DNA of 64,000 nucleotides from Dechloromonas denitrificans (GCF_001551835.1 NZ_LODL01000019.1:452645-516644); one strand, 5' to 3'; counted from the stretch's first letter, positions 1 through 8,892 are shown. Notes: generated by a model from the sequence alone, not told the origin. Translations and numbers: made by a program.

Positions 1-653
1 CGGCCAGCCACCCACAGGGCCTGCTCCGCCTGCATTGCGGCTCGGCCTTCGGCATGCACCAGCTGGCACCGGCCATTCCGCACTTTCTCGAACGCCATCC
101 CGGCGTCCATCTCGACATCACCATCAACGACCAGCCGCCCGCCGCCGTCGAAGAGGGCATCGATCTCGCCATCCGCATCGGTCAGCTCGACGAGTCGTCG
201 ATGGTCGCCCGCCGTATCTGCAACCTGGAGCGCGTTATCTGCGCCGCGCCGTCCTACCTGGCCAGGTACGGCACGCCGCGCACGCCGGACGACCTGCATC
301 AGCACAACTGCCTGTGGATCACCAGCCTGCCGGTACTGCGCCGCTGGCCGTTCGATACCGACGACGGCATCCGCGTCGTGCATATCGACGGCAATGTCGT
401 CGCCAACAATGCCGAGACGGTGCTGCAACTGACCATGGCTGGCGTCGGCATCACCCGGCTGACCGATGTCATCGTCGGCGACGCCATCCAGCGCGGCGAC
501 CTGGTGCCGATCCTGACCGACTGGCACCACGTCGAGCCGGTGCCGCTCTTCGCCACCTACCCGAGCGGCCGCCACCTGTCGCCCAAGGTACGGGCGATGG
601 TTGATTTCCTGGTCGAACGCTTTGCCGGCACGCCCTGGCGCAGCGCCGCCTAG
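1..653 (+). CDS. LysR-family transcriptional regulator, C-terminal part (cut by window edge)
   Basis: The reading frame is open from the first bases of the window, so the N-terminal winged helix lies outside and only about 216 residues are seen. The visible part is the LysR co-inducer-binding domain: it opens with a GLLRLHCG-type strand, followed by the typical block ERHPGVHLDI, then EEGIDLAIRIG, where the DLAIR motif is a hallmark of the family, and a late VAFPSG-like strand (here LFATYPSGR). These subgroup features resemble LysR proteins of the AaeR/DsdC-like class, but the ligand cannot be deduced. The stop is followed by a 24-base gap and a convergent gene. The target gene is probably upstream of the window. 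Confidence 0.85.
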   Translation, partial: ASHPQGLLRLHCGSAFGMHQLAPAIPHFLERHPGVHLDITINDQPPAAVEEGIDLAIRIGQLDESSMVARRICNLERVICAAPSYLARYGTPRTPDDLHQHNCLWITSLPVLRRWPFDTDDGIRVVHIDGNVVANNAETVLQLTMAGVGITRLTDVIVGDAIQRGDLVPILTDWHHVEPVPLFATYPSGRHLSPKVRAMVDFLVERFAGTPWRSAA

Positions 654-677
654 CGCCGGGCCGGGCGTTTTTGCCCT

Positions 678-1412
678 TTATTCGGCGTCAACCGCGGCAC
701 TGTAGTTTTTCAGCCGCTTTTCGGCGGCGACGCCGAGTATTTTCAGCAACCAGGGCGGCGGCGACTCGGCCATCGCTTTCTGGAACTGGGCCAGCACGGC
801 CTCGGCCGGGCCGCCGTCGGGCAGCTTGATCGGGTAGATGTCGGCCCGAATGACCTTGGCCGCCGCCGGACCGCCAATCGACACGACATAGCAGACATGG
901 CAGTCGCCGATCAGTTTGGCCCGCCACAGGTTGCGGTCCTCGGCGAACTCGGCGTCCATCGTGTCGCGGATATCGACCAGCCGGATGGCTGCCGGCGAAA
1001 CCTGATAGACGAGAAAGCGCAGGCAGGAGCCGAAATGGCCGCTCAGCAGATCGCCCTTGTCGGAGGCGATGGCGACGCGCACCGAACCCGGCATGTCGCC
1101 ATCGCTGTAGGGCTGGATCTTGGGCAGCGTGTCGTCGCCCTGGGTTTCGCCCCACAGGATGCGCACGGCCAGTTTCATCGCTTCGAGACCGATGCCGATA
1201 TCCTCGCCATCCTCTTCGCCATCGACGCTGGCGAAGCCGGTCTTCAACTGGGTGACGGTGACCTTGCGCAGCGCTTCCTCGTCGATCTCGTCGCCCAACT
1301 GGCGGCGCAGCAGGTCGATCAGCGACGGCAAGGTCACATTGGGCATGGCCCGCGCTGCCAGCGCCACACGCAGCGCGGCCTCACGGGTAATCGGAGGCGT
1401 GGATTGTTCCAT
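678..1412 (-). CDS. nafY: NafY/NifX-type nitrogenase iron-molybdenum cofactor binding protein
   Basis: 244 residues. Residues about 10-100 resemble the helical N-terminal domain of NafY-type proteins (DIMCO_N). Residues about 110-215 form the Nitro_FeMo-Co fold shared by NifX, NifB C-terminus and NafY, with VRVAIASDKG at the first strand and GHFGSC (His126) in the region where FeMo-co ligands sit. Family role: holds FeMo-co or its precursors and may escort apodinitrogenase in the cytoplasm. The start ATG is preceded by AGGAGC. A sigma-54 promoter at 1457-1473 and a NifA-type site at 1549-1564 lie upstream, which supports expression under nitrogen-fixing conditions. No other nif gene is in the window, so this is a satellite of a nif regulon. 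NifX- versus NafY-type naming is a judgement; the two-domain length favours NafY. Confidence 0.85.
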   Translation of the reverse strand: MEQSTPPITREAALRVALAARAMPNVTLPSLIDLLRRQLGDEIDEEALRKVTVTQLKTGFASVDGEEDGEDIGIGLEAMKLAVRILWGETQGDDTLPKIQPYSDGDMPGSVRVAIASDKGDLLSGHFGSCLRFLVYQVSPAAIRLVDIRDTMDAEFAEDRNLWRAKLIGDCHVCYVVSIGGPAAAKVIRADIYPIKLPDGGPAEAVLAQFQKAMAESPPPWLLKILGVAAEKRLKNYSAAVDAE

Positions 1413-1456
1413 CGTCTTGCTCCTCTGTCGGAAAGGGGTTGGGGTTTGAACCTTCT

Positions 1457-1473
1457 TGCAGAGATGGTGCCAA
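1457..1473 (-). promoter_or_regulatory. sigma-54 (-24/-12) promoter of nafY
   Basis: Read on the minus strand the sequence is TTGGCACCATCTCTGCA. GG at -24 and GC at -12 are exactly 12 bases apart, and TTGGCAC and TGCA match the RpoN consensus YTGGCACGRNNNTTGCW; only two consensus positions differ. Transcription would start near 1446, about 33 bases before the nafY ATG at 1412. Confidence 0.8.
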
Positions 1474-1547
1474 CCCCGGCAAGCCCCTGATTTCTAACAG
1501 GCACACGCCTTGCTCAATCACCCCCAAACAGCAGAAAGCCCCCTTCG

Positions 1548-3215
1548 ATGTCGGATACCCCACAAAACCCGCCGCCCGACGCCGCCGTCGTCCGCGCCTA
1601 CCACGCCCGCACCAAGCACCGCTTCGAAGCCTATGCCGAAGGCCCCGGCCAGCTCGACTGGGACGCCCAACCGGCCCCCTTCCGCCACTACGCCGGCGCC
1701 CCGCTACTTGAACTGCCGCTCAGTGCCGACCAGTTCGAGCGGCCCTACGGTCGACTGCCGGAAAAACCCGAAAACCCGGCTGCCGCTGATCTGCACAGCC
1801 TGGGCGCCGTGCTCGAACTGGCCTTCGGAATCTCGGCCTGGAAAAGCTGGGGACCGAGCCGCTGGGCGCTGCGCTGCAACCCGTCGTCCGGCAACCTGCA
1901 CCCGGTCGAAGCCTATGTCCTGGCCGCCCATCTGCCCGGCCTGGCCGACGGCACCCATCACTACGATCCGGAAAACCATGTGCTCGAAGGGCGCGCCCTG
2001 CACCCGGCCGATGCCGGCGCCGCCTGGCTGGCCATCGGCCTGTCCAGCGTCATGTGGCGCGAAGCGTGGAAATATGGCGAACGCGCCTTCCGCTACTGCC
2101 AGCTCGATGTCGGCCACGCCGTCGGCGCCCTCGCCTATGCCGGCGCACTGCTCGGCTGGGAAGTCGAGGTGCTCGCCGTGCCGAACGCGACGCTGGCCCG
2201 TTGCTTCGGCCTCGACCGCCTCGACGATTTCCCGGATTCCCGCTACGCCTTTACCGAAGACGAGGAACCGGAAATCCTGCTCGCCCTGCGCGCCCCCGGC
2301 CTCGCCTCGCCGCCGGCCGGCGAACTGCTGTCCGCCTGGCTGGCCGGCGCCACTTGGCACGGCCGGCCGAGCCGCATCGACCCGGCGCCAGGCTACCGCT
2401 GGCCGGCGATCGATCAGGTCGCCCAGGCCAGCCGAGTCGCGCGGTCGACATCCGAAAAATGGCAATTTCCCACCCTGCCGCCACTCGCCCCGCACAGCAG
2501 CCCGGCCGGCGCCGCCGCCCTCATTCGTCAGCGCCGCAGCGGCCAGCGCTTCGACCCGAAGTACAGCCTGCCGAAAGCCGCCTTTTACCGCATGCTCGAC
2601 GCCGTATTGCCCCGGCCGCAGGTGCCATTCACAGCGCAGGAAAACCCGCCGCAAATCCACCTACTGCTTTTCGTGCTGCGCGTCGATGGCCTGCCGAGCG
2701 GCCTCTACCTGCTGCCGCGCAGCCCGGCGGCCGCCGCCGAACTGGCGGAAGCGCTCGGCCAGGTCGACCAGCGCTTTGCCGAACGCCGCCCGGTCGCCAG
2801 CTTCGATGCTGAGTGCCCGGCCCACCTCGGCCTGGTCCAGCTCTGCCCATTGGGCCTGCAGGAGTTGCAACGACTGGCCCGCGCACTGTCCTGCCATCAG
2901 GACATTGCGGCAACCGGCGCCTTCTCGCTCGGCATGCTCGGCGACTTTGCGGCCGCCACCGCGGACGGCTACGGCTACCGCAGCCTGCTGCGCGAAGCCG
3001 GGCTAGTCGGCCAGGTGCTCTACCTGGAGGCGGAAGCGGCCGGCGTCCGCGGCACCGGCATCGGCTGCTTTTTCGACGACCCGGTGCACCAGGCTTTCGG
3101 CCTGAACGGCAACCGCTGGCAAAGCGTTTATCACTTCACGGTCGGCACGCCGATCACCGACGCCCGCATCGAAACCGGCCCCCCCTACCCCCAACGCCAA
3201 AAGGATTCAGCATGA
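1548..3215 (+). CDS. SagB/ThcOx-type tandem nitroreductase-family oxidoreductase
   Basis: 555 residues with two nitroreductase-fold domains. The first, about residues 80-250, contains NPSSGNLHPVEAY (111-123), the FMN-binding signature of SagB/ThcOx-type dehydrogenases. The second, about 320-540, starts with an arginine-rich IRQRRSGQRFD and ends with RGTGIGCFFDD. SagB proteins oxidise azolines in peptide natural products, but many stand-alone tandem versions in betaproteobacteria have no known substrate. No cyclodehydratase or precursor peptide gene is next to it, so an azole-forming role is not supported. Its stop overlaps the ankyrin gene start (ATGA), suggesting translational coupling. Its first codons carry the NifA-type site of the divergent nafY. 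Confidence 0.8.
   Translation: MSDTPQNPPPDAAVVRAYHARTKHRFEAYAEGPGQLDWDAQPAPFRHYAGAPLLELPLSADQFERPYGRLPEKPENPAAADLHSLGAVLELAFGISAWKSWGPSRWALRCNPSSGNLHPVEAYVLAAHLPGLADGTHHYDPENHVLEGRALHPADAGAAWLAIGLSSVMWREAWKYGERAFRYCQLDVGHAVGALAYAGALLGWEVEVLAVPNATLARCFGLDRLDDFPDSRYAFTEDEEPEILLALRAPGLASPPAGELLSAWLAGATWHGRPSRIDPAPGYRWPAIDQVAQASRVARSTSEKWQFPTLPPLAPHSSPAGAAALIRQRRSGQRFDPKYSLPKAAFYRMLDAVLPRPQVPFTAQENPPQIHLLLFVLRVDGLPSGLYLLPRSPAAAAELAEALGQVDQRFAERRPVASFDAECPAHLGLVQLCPLGLQELQRLARALSCHQDIAATGAFSLGMLGDFAAATADGYGYRSLLREAGLVGQVLYLEAEAAGVRGTGIGCFFDDPVHQAFGLNGNRWQSVYHFTVGTPITDARIETGPPYPQRQKDSA
1549..1564 (-). promoter_or_regulatory. NifA upstream activator sequence (TGT-N10-ACA)
   Basis: The bases read TGTCGGATACCCCACA, a perfect TGT-N10-ACA NifA site. 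Its centre is about 110 bp upstream of the predicted nafY start of transcription, the usual distance for NifA acting through DNA looping. The site lies over the first codons of the divergent nitroreductase gene. The palindromic core alone is expected by chance every few kb, so the support is its position next to a nif-type gene with a sigma-54 promoter. Confidence 0.7.
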
Positions 3216-3652
3216 GCCCGCAACTCGCCGCCTTTCTCGCCGACCACGGCTTTGCGCCGGACAAGCTCTCCGCCCCGCAAGCCGACGGCCGCTTCACGCC
3301 GCTGATGCGCGCCGCCAAGGAAGGCCGCCTAGATATCGTCGAGGAACTGCTGGCGGCCGGCGTCGATATCGCCGTCACCAACGCCGACGGCTGCAACGCG
3401 CTGTGGCTGGCCTGCTACAACGGCAGCCACGCGTTGATCGAACGCCTGATCGCCGCCGGCATCGACCTTGATCGGCAAAACGGCAACGGGGCGAGTTGCC
3501 TGATGTACGTCGCGTCGAACAGCAAGCCCGATCTGGTCAAGCTGCTGCTGGAAAAAGGCGCCAATCCGCGCCTGAAGAATTTCGATGACTTTTCGGCGCT
3601 CGACCTAGCCGCCTCGGTCGCCTGCCTGAAATTGCTGCGCCAGGCAGCCTGA
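3212..3652 (+). CDS. Ankyrin-repeat protein
   Basis: 146 residues beginning MSPQLAAFLADHG. Residues about 28-135 are three to four ankyrin repeats, shown by GRFTPLMRAAKEGRLDIVEELLAAGVDI, NALWLACYNG and PDLVKLLLEKGANPRLKN-like phrases. There is no signal peptide. The ATG lies inside the stop of the nitroreductase gene (ATGA), so the two are probably translated together. Similar small ankyrin proteins next to redox enzymes often act as partners or stabilisers of the enzyme, but here that is inference from position only. Confidence 0.85.
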   Translation: MSPQLAAFLADHGFAPDKLSAPQADGRFTPLMRAAKEGRLDIVEELLAAGVDIAVTNADGCNALWLACYNGSHALIERLIAAGIDLDRQNGNGASCLMYVASNSKPDLVKLLLEKGANPRLKNFDDFSALDLAASVACLKLLRQAA

Positions 3653-3665
3653 CAGCGCCGCCATG

Positions 3666-3689
3666 AAAAAAGCCACCGCGCGGGTGGCT
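3666..3689 (-). terminator. Intrinsic terminator of the small lipoprotein gene
   Basis: AGCCACC and GGTGGCT pair around a five-base loop; on the minus strand the stem is followed directly by six T residues. It sits 25 bases after the lipoprotein stop codon. Confidence 0.8.
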
Positions 3690-3713
3690 CTGCATGGCCG
3701 GGCGAACAACAGT

Positions 3714-3953
3714 CTAGTGCTTGGCCTTGGCCCCCATCCATTGGGCGGCCTTGCCATCACTGGTCTTTTCGCAGACGACATCGACGCCGGAAATCGCCGC
3801 CTTGGCGCCAACATCGAAGAACTTGCCATGGTCGCCCGAGTAGCACTGCGGGGCCGGCTTGGCCGGGGTAGCGGCAGCCTGCGGCGCCGGGGCCTGGCTG
3901 GCACAGGCAGTCAGGGTCAGGGCAGTGGTGGCGGCAAGAATCAGGGAACGCAT
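3714..3953 (-). CDS. Small lipoprotein of unknown function
   Basis: 79 residues starting MRSLILAATTALTLTACAS; LTAC is a clear lipobox with Cys17 as the lipidated residue. After an Ala/Pro-rich linker the mature part contains two further Cys residues (CYSGD and VVCEK), able to form one disulfide. I chose the ATG at 3953 because GGAG lies six bases before it; an ATG 15 bases further upstream is in frame but worse placed. Single-gene transcript: own terminator downstream and a different gene on the far side. No function can be assigned. Confidence 0.8.
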   Translation of the reverse strand: MRSLILAATTALTLTACASQAPAPQAAATPAKPAPQCYSGDHGKFFDVGAKAAISGVDVVCEKTSDGKAAQWMGAKAKH

Positions 3954-4023
3954 GGCAATCTCCATCAATGATCAAATTGGAGACGGCATTCTCTTAAGCT
4001 TTTATTGCAGTTTGATTGCAGCC

Positions 4024-4431
4024 TCAGGACCAGATGCGGGTCGCGCCCACCGCCAGCAGGCCGAGATAGGTCGCCGTCAGCGAGCCGAGCAGATGCACGG
4101 AGGCGAGGCCGATCGCCAAAGCCGGCTGGCCGGCCAACAGGCGCTCGACGACCTCGGCCGAAAAGGTCGAGAAAGTGGTCAGGCCGCCGAGAAAGCCGGT
4201 AATCGCGAACAGCTTCAAAGCCAGCGGAAAATGCGTATTGAGGTGGAAGATACCGACGGCGACGCCGATCAGGTAACCGCCGATGACGTTGGCGGCGAGC
4301 GTACCGAGCGGCAAGGCGATGAACAGCGGGTTCAGGGCCAGCCCGAGCAGCCAGCGCAACCAGGCGCCGAGAGCGGCCCCGGTGCCGATGGCGAGAAAAT
4401 TGAGCGCGGTGAGGTTATGCAGGGCGGTCAT
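4024..4431 (-). CDS. crcB: CrcB/Fluc fluoride ion channel
   Basis: 135 residues with four predicted membrane helices. Family signatures are visible in order: GAALGAWLRW (about 18-27), GTLAANVIGGYLIG (about 43-56, with the conserved Asn) and GFLGGLTTFSTFS (about 79-91). Fluc channels form dual-topology dimers in the inner membrane that let fluoride out and so protect cytoplasmic enzymes. The gene is divergent from glnS with only 68 bases between. That gap does not hold the fluoride riboswitch often found before crcB. Confidence 0.93.
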   Translation of the reverse strand: MTALHNLTALNFLAIGTGAALGAWLRWLLGLALNPLFIALPLGTLAANVIGGYLIGVAVGIFHLNTHFPLALKLFAITGFLGGLTTFSTFSAEVVERLLAGQPALAIGLASVHLLGSLTATYLGLLAVGATRIWS

Positions 4432-4499
4432 GGGGGAATTGTAGCGGTTTGCCGGCCGGCCCCGGTTAAAATAGCGCGATTGAAATCAGAGGTTTCACC

Positions 4500-6299
4500 G
4501 TGAGCAGCCCCAACAAACCTGAAGTCGCCCCCGCCGCCAATTTCATCCGCAACATCGTCGAAGCCGACCTCGCCGCCGGCAAGCATGCCCAGCGCCACTG
4601 GGCCGGCCAGCCCGGTACCGCCGCCGACCACGCCGCCGCCCCGCTCGACGCCGCCAAGCTGCGCACCCGCTTCCCGCCCGAGCCGAACGGCTACCTGCAC
4701 TTCGGCCACGCCAAGTCCATCCTGCTCAACTTCGGTCTCGCCCAGCAGTATGGCGGCCGCTGCCACCTGCGCTTCGACGACACCAACCCGGAGAAGGAAG
4801 ACCAGGAATACGTCGACTCGATCATCGATGCCGTCAAGTGGCTCGGCTGTTCCTGGGAGAAGGACGGCGAAAGCAACCTCTACTACGCCTCCAACTACTT
4901 CGACTGGATGCTGCAATGCGCCGAAGCGCTGATCAGCGCCGGCCACGCCTACGTCGATAGTCAGTCGGCCGACGAAATGCGCACCAACCGCGGCACGCTG
5001 ACCCAGCCCGGCAAGAATTCGCCCTTCCGTGACCGTTCCGTCGCCGAGAACATCGATCTCTTCAAGCGCATGCAGGCCGGCGAGTTCGCCGACGGTCAAC
5101 ACATCCTGCGCGCCAAAATCGACATGGCGGCCCCCAACATCAACCTGCGCGACCCGGCCATCTACCGCATCCGCCACGCGACGCACCACAACACCGGCGA
5201 CAAGTACTGCGTGTATCCGATGTACACCTTCGCCCACCCGATCGAAGATGCGCTGGAAAACATCACGCATTCGATCTGCACCCTGGAATTCGAGGATCAG
5301 CGGCCGTTCTACGACTGGCTGCTCGAACGCCTGGCCGAAGCCGGCCTACTGCAGCGCCCGCTGCCGCAGCAGATCGAGTTCTCGCGCCTCAACCTGACCT
5401 ACGTGGTTTTGAGCAAACGCAAGCTGATCCAGCTCGTCGATGAGAAGCACGTCGACGGCTGGGACGACCCGCGTATGCCGACCCTGGTCGGCGCCCGCCG
5501 TCGCGGCTACTCGGCCGACGGCTTCCGCCTGTTCATGGAGCGCGTTGGCGTTACCAAGAACGACTCGCTGATCGACTACGTACTGTTCGAAGATGCCATG
5601 CGCGAAGTGATGAACGAGTCCGACCAACGCCGCATCGCCGTGCTCGATCCGGTCAAGCTGATCATCGACAACTACCCGGCAGGCCAGGTTGAAGAATGCT
5701 TCGCACCGAACCACCCGCTGCACCCGGAACTCGGCCAGCGTTCGATTCCGTTCAGCCGCGAACTGTGGATCGAGGGCGAGGACTTCATGGAAGTGCCGAG
5801 CAAGGGCTTCCGCCGCCTGTTCCCGGGCAACATGGCCCGCTTGCGCTACGGCTACGTCGTCGAATGCACCGGCTGCGACAAGGACGCCGACGGGAAGGTT
5901 ATCGCGGTGCACTGCAATTATTTGCCCGAAACCAAATCCGGCACGCCGGGCGCCGACAGCGTCAAGGTCAAGGGCAACCTGCACTGGGTCTCCGCCGCTC
6001 ACGCCTACCAGGCAGAGATCCGCCTGTTTGAACGCTTGTTCAAGGTGCCCGCCCCTGGCGCCCGCCGCGAAGGCGATGCGCCGGAACTGGAGCGCGATTT
6101 CCTCGACGACCTGAATCCGGAATCGAAGCAAACCATCGTCGCCCAGCTCGAACCCTGCCTGAAGGATGCCAAGCCGGAAGAGCGCTTCCAGTTTGAACGC
6201 CACGGCTATTTCATCGCCGACCGGATCGATTCGAAGGACGGCCAGCCGGTCTTCAACCGTGCCGTCACGCTGAAGGACTCCTGGGGCAAGGCCGCCTGA
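4500..6299 (+). CDS. glnS: Glutaminyl-tRNA synthetase
   Basis: 599 residues. The class I catalytic motifs are present: PPEPNGYLHFGHAKS with HFGH at residues 67-70 (HIGH motif) and VLSKRKL (KMSKS motif), followed by the beta-barrel anticodon-binding domain to the C-terminus. Compared with the E. coli enzyme there is an insertion of about 18 residues between the first helix (NFIRNIVEADLAAGKH) and the HIGH region, plus a longer C-terminal region. The start is GTG at 4500 with AGAGG seven bases upstream. The stop overlaps the ATG of the next gene (TGATG), so glnS heads a long co-oriented run. It charges tRNA-Gln directly. Confidence 0.97.
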   Translation: MSSPNKPEVAPAANFIRNIVEADLAAGKHAQRHWAGQPGTAADHAAAPLDAAKLRTRFPPEPNGYLHFGHAKSILLNFGLAQQYGGRCHLRFDDTNPEKEDQEYVDSIIDAVKWLGCSWEKDGESNLYYASNYFDWMLQCAEALISAGHAYVDSQSADEMRTNRGTLTQPGKNSPFRDRSVAENIDLFKRMQAGEFADGQHILRAKIDMAAPNINLRDPAIYRIRHATHHNTGDKYCVYPMYTFAHPIEDALENITHSICTLEFEDQRPFYDWLLERLAEAGLLQRPLPQQIEFSRLNLTYVVLSKRKLIQLVDEKHVDGWDDPRMPTLVGARRRGYSADGFRLFMERVGVTKNDSLIDYVLFEDAMREVMNESDQRRIAVLDPVKLIIDNYPAGQVEECFAPNHPLHPELGQRSIPFSRELWIEGEDFMEVPSKGFRRLFPGNMARLRYGYVVECTGCDKDADGKVIAVHCNYLPETKSGTPGADSVKVKGNLHWVSAAHAYQAEIRLFERLFKVPAPGARREGDAPELERDFLDDLNPESKQTIVAQLEPCLKDAKPEERFQFERHGYFIADRIDSKDGQPVFNRAVTLKDSWGKAA

Positions 6300-6883
6300 T
6301 GGCTCTGGCTGCAGCGGCCGACATCCTGGCTTTCTGGTTCGGCCAGCCGGGCGAAGCCGGTCACGGCCAACCGCGCACCGCCTGGTTTCGCAAGGATGCC
6401 GCCTTCGACGCCGAGATCCGCCGCCAATTTCTGGCGACGGTCGAGGCCGCGCTGGCCGGCCAGTTGGCCGACTGGGCGAACTCGCCGCAAAGCCTGCTCG
6501 CCCAGCTCATCCTGCTCGACCAGTTTCCGCGCAACCTCTTTCGCGGCGAGGCCCAGGCTTTCGCCGGCGATGCGCAGGCCCGGCAACTGGCCGAACGAGC
6601 CCTCGACCAGGGCTGGGACAAGGGCCTGAGCGCCGTCGAAAAGCTGTTCATCTACCTGCCTTTCGAGCACAGCGAAGCGCTCGCCGACCAGCAGCGTTCG
6701 CTGGCGCTGTTCACCGCGCTGGCCGCCGAACACGCCGGCTGCGAAGGCTACCTCGACTACGCGCAGCGCCATTACGACGTGATCGCCCGCTTCGGGCGCT
6801 TCCCGCACCGCAACGCGGCACTGGGCCGACCTTCCACCCCCGAAGAGACGATTTACCTCGCTCAGCCGGGCAGCGGCTTTTAA
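6299..6883 (+). CDS. DUF924 family protein
   Basis: 194 residues. The family blocks are FWFGQPGEAG, WFRKDAAFD, LLAQLILLDQFPRNLFRG (about 65-82), FIYLPFEHSE and FGRFPHRN near the C-terminus. The fold is an all-helical TPR-like bundle in known structures; function is unknown. The ATG overlaps the glnS stop, and the next gene follows after four bases, so it is part of the same operon. Confidence 0.88.
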   Translation: MALAAAADILAFWFGQPGEAGHGQPRTAWFRKDAAFDAEIRRQFLATVEAALAGQLADWANSPQSLLAQLILLDQFPRNLFRGEAQAFAGDAQARQLAERALDQGWDKGLSAVEKLFIYLPFEHSEALADQQRSLALFTALAAEHAGCEGYLDYAQRHYDVIARFGRFPHRNAALGRPSTPEETIYLAQPGSGF

Positions 6884-6887
6884 CTCC

Positions 6888-8072
6888 GTGTCGGCCCGCA
6901 ACGTCGCACAGCTCGGCCAAGTCTTCACGCCGCCCAAGGTGGTGGATTTCATGCTCGACCTCTGCCAGAACCGGGGCCGGGTGCTGGAACCCTCGGCCGG
7001 TGACGGCGCGTTTTTCCGCACCCTGCGCGAACGCCAGGTGGACTGCGTCGGCATCGAGATCGACCGCTGCGTCGCGCCGGAAGGCGCCGAAATCCGCGAT
7101 TTCTTCGATTACCCCCTCAGCGAGCAGTTCGACAGCATCGTCGGCAACCCGCCCTACGTCCGCTTTCAGGATGTCGCGGTGGACACCCGGAAAAAGCTGA
7201 AATCCGACCTCTTCGACGGGCGCAGCAACCTCTTCCTGTTCTTCATCGAGAAGTGCGTGCGCCACCTGAAGCCGGGCGGCGAACTGGTCTTCATCGTACC
7301 GCGCGAATTCATCAAGCTGACCGCCGCCAAGAAGCTGAATGCCTGGCTGCACGAACAGGGCAGCATCACGCATTTCTACGAAACCGGCGATACCCGCGTT
7401 TTCGACGAACATACGCCGAACTGCGCCATCTTCCGCTTCGAAAAGGGCCGGCTGGACCGCCAGATGGCCGATGGCCGGCGCTTCACCGAGGTCGACGGAC
7501 AGCTGATGTTCCTGCGCGACGACTACGGCGTCCGCTTTGCCGACGTGTTCACGGTCAAGGTCGGCGCCGTCTCCGGGGCCGACCACATCTTCGCCCACGC
7601 CAAGGGCAACATGGAATTCGTCTGCTCGAAAACGGTCGAAACCGGAGCGACGCGGCGCATGCTCTACGGCATCAAGCACCCGCATCTCGACAAGCACAAG
7701 GCCGAACTGCTCGGCCGCCGGGTCCGGACTTTCGACGAAAGCAACTGGTGGCAGTGGGGCAGAGCCTTCCCGATCAACCTGCACCCGCGCATCTACGTCA
7801 ATGGCCGGACGCGCAAGCCCGAACCGTTCTTCCTGCACGACTGCAACAGTTTCGACGGCGCCATCCTCGCCCTGTTCACCCGCAACCAGCGCATGCAGCG
7901 CCGCGAACTGATCGAATGCACGATGATGCTGAACAAGGAAGTCGACTGGCAGGAACTCGGCTTCGTCTGCGACGGCCGTTTCCTGTTCACCCAGCGCAGC
8001 CTGCAGACCTGCCTGCTGCCGGACAAGTTTTCCCGCTATTTACCGTCTGATTTGAAAAAGGACGCCGCATGA
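6888..8072 (+). CDS. Orphan N6-adenine DNA methyltransferase (Eco57I/TaqI-type)
   Basis: 394 residues starting at GTG. Motif X-like QVFTPP lies at 11-16, the SAM-binding motif I LEPSAGDG at 33-40, a second acidic strand GIEIDR, and the catalytic motif IV NPPY at 87-90, typical of amino-methylating N6-adenine enzymes. The C-terminal half (about 200-390) resembles the TaqI-type specificity domain. Neither a restriction nuclease nor an S subunit is adjacent; the neighbours are housekeeping genes, and its stop overlaps the pyrF start (ATGA). That points to a solitary methyltransferase with an epigenetic role or a domesticated remnant of a restriction system, which is inference. Confidence 0.88.
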   Translation: MSARNVAQLGQVFTPPKVVDFMLDLCQNRGRVLEPSAGDGAFFRTLRERQVDCVGIEIDRCVAPEGAEIRDFFDYPLSEQFDSIVGNPPYVRFQDVAVDTRKKLKSDLFDGRSNLFLFFIEKCVRHLKPGGELVFIVPREFIKLTAAKKLNAWLHEQGSITHFYETGDTRVFDEHTPNCAIFRFEKGRLDRQMADGRRFTEVDGQLMFLRDDYGVRFADVFTVKVGAVSGADHIFAHAKGNMEFVCSKTVETGATRRMLYGIKHPHLDKHKAELLGRRVRTFDESNWWQWGRAFPINLHPRIYVNGRTRKPEPFFLHDCNSFDGAILALFTRNQRMQRRELIECTMMLNKEVDWQELGFVCDGRFLFTQRSLQTCLLPDKFSRYLPSDLKKDAA

Positions 8073-8881
8073 CCTTCACGCAAATGCTCGCCGCCGCCTG
8101 GCAGAAAAACAACTCCCTGCTCTGCGTCGGCCTCGACCCCGACCCGGCCAAGTTCCCCGCCCACCTCAAGGGCCGCGACGACGCCATCTTCGAGTTCTGC
8201 GCCGCCATCGTCGATGCGACTGCCGATCTCGTCTGTTCCTTCAAGCCGCAGATCGCCTACTTCGCTGCCCGCCGTGCCGAAGACCAGCTTGAAGCGCTGA
8301 TCGCCCACATTCACGAAAAGCACCCGGGCATCCCGGTCATTCTCGACGCCAAGCGCGGCGACATCGGCTCCACCGCCGAACAGTACGCTGTCGAAGCTTT
8401 CGGCCGCTTTCAGGCCGATGCCGTCACGGTCAACCCCTACATGGGCCGCGACTCGGTCGATCCCTACCTGGCCTACCCGGACAAAGGCGTCATCCTGCTC
8501 TGCCGGACCTCCAACGCCGGCGGCTCCGACCTGCAGTTTCTCGATGTCGGCGGCGAAAAGCTCTACGAGCGCGTCGCCGGCCTGTCGGCCAGGACCTGGA
8601 ACAGCACCGGCCAGATCAGCCTGGTGGTCGGCGCCACCTTCCCGGCCGAGATTGCCCGCGTGCGCGAAATCGTCGGCGACATGCCGCTGCTCGTCCCCGG
8701 TATCGGCGCCCAGGGCGGCGACATCGAGGCCACCGTACGGGCCGGGCGTACCGCCGACGGTACCGGCTTGATGATCAACTCCTCGCGTGCCATTCTCTAT
8801 GCTGGTCAGGACGAGAACTTCGCCGCGGCTGCCCGCCAGGCAGCACTTGAAACCCGCGACGCGATCAACCGCTATCGCTAA
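8069..8881 (+). CDS. pyrF: Orotidine 5'-phosphate decarboxylase
   Basis: 270 residues, the longer subfamily (type 2) of PyrF. The catalytic lysine lies in [11 protein letters not shown] (Lys95), and the phosphate-binding end is PGIGAQGGD followed by [11 protein letters not shown] and NSSRAILYA. It performs the last step of UMP synthesis. The ATG overlaps the methyltransferase stop (ATGA), so translation is coupled to an unrelated upstream gene. Confidence 0.96.
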   Translation: MTFTQMLAAAWQKNNSLLCVGLDPDPAKFPAHLKGRDDAIFEFCAAIVDATADLVCSFKPQIAYFAARRAEDQLEALIAHIHEKHPGIPVILDAKRGDIGSTAEQYAVEAFGRFQADAVTVNPYMGRDSVDPYLAYPDKGVILLCRTSNAGGSDLQFLDVGGEKLYERVAGLSARTWNSTGQISLVVGATFPAEIARVREIVGDMPLLVPGIGAQGGDIEATVRAGRTADGTGLMINSSRAILYAGQDENFAAAARQAALETRDAINRYR

Positions 8882-8892
8882 GGAGTACCGCC

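Noticed and set aside
4432..4499. Possible fluoride riboswitch upstream of crcB
   Set aside because: The 68-base gap was read on the minus strand for the conserved riboswitch core and pseudoknot; none was found.
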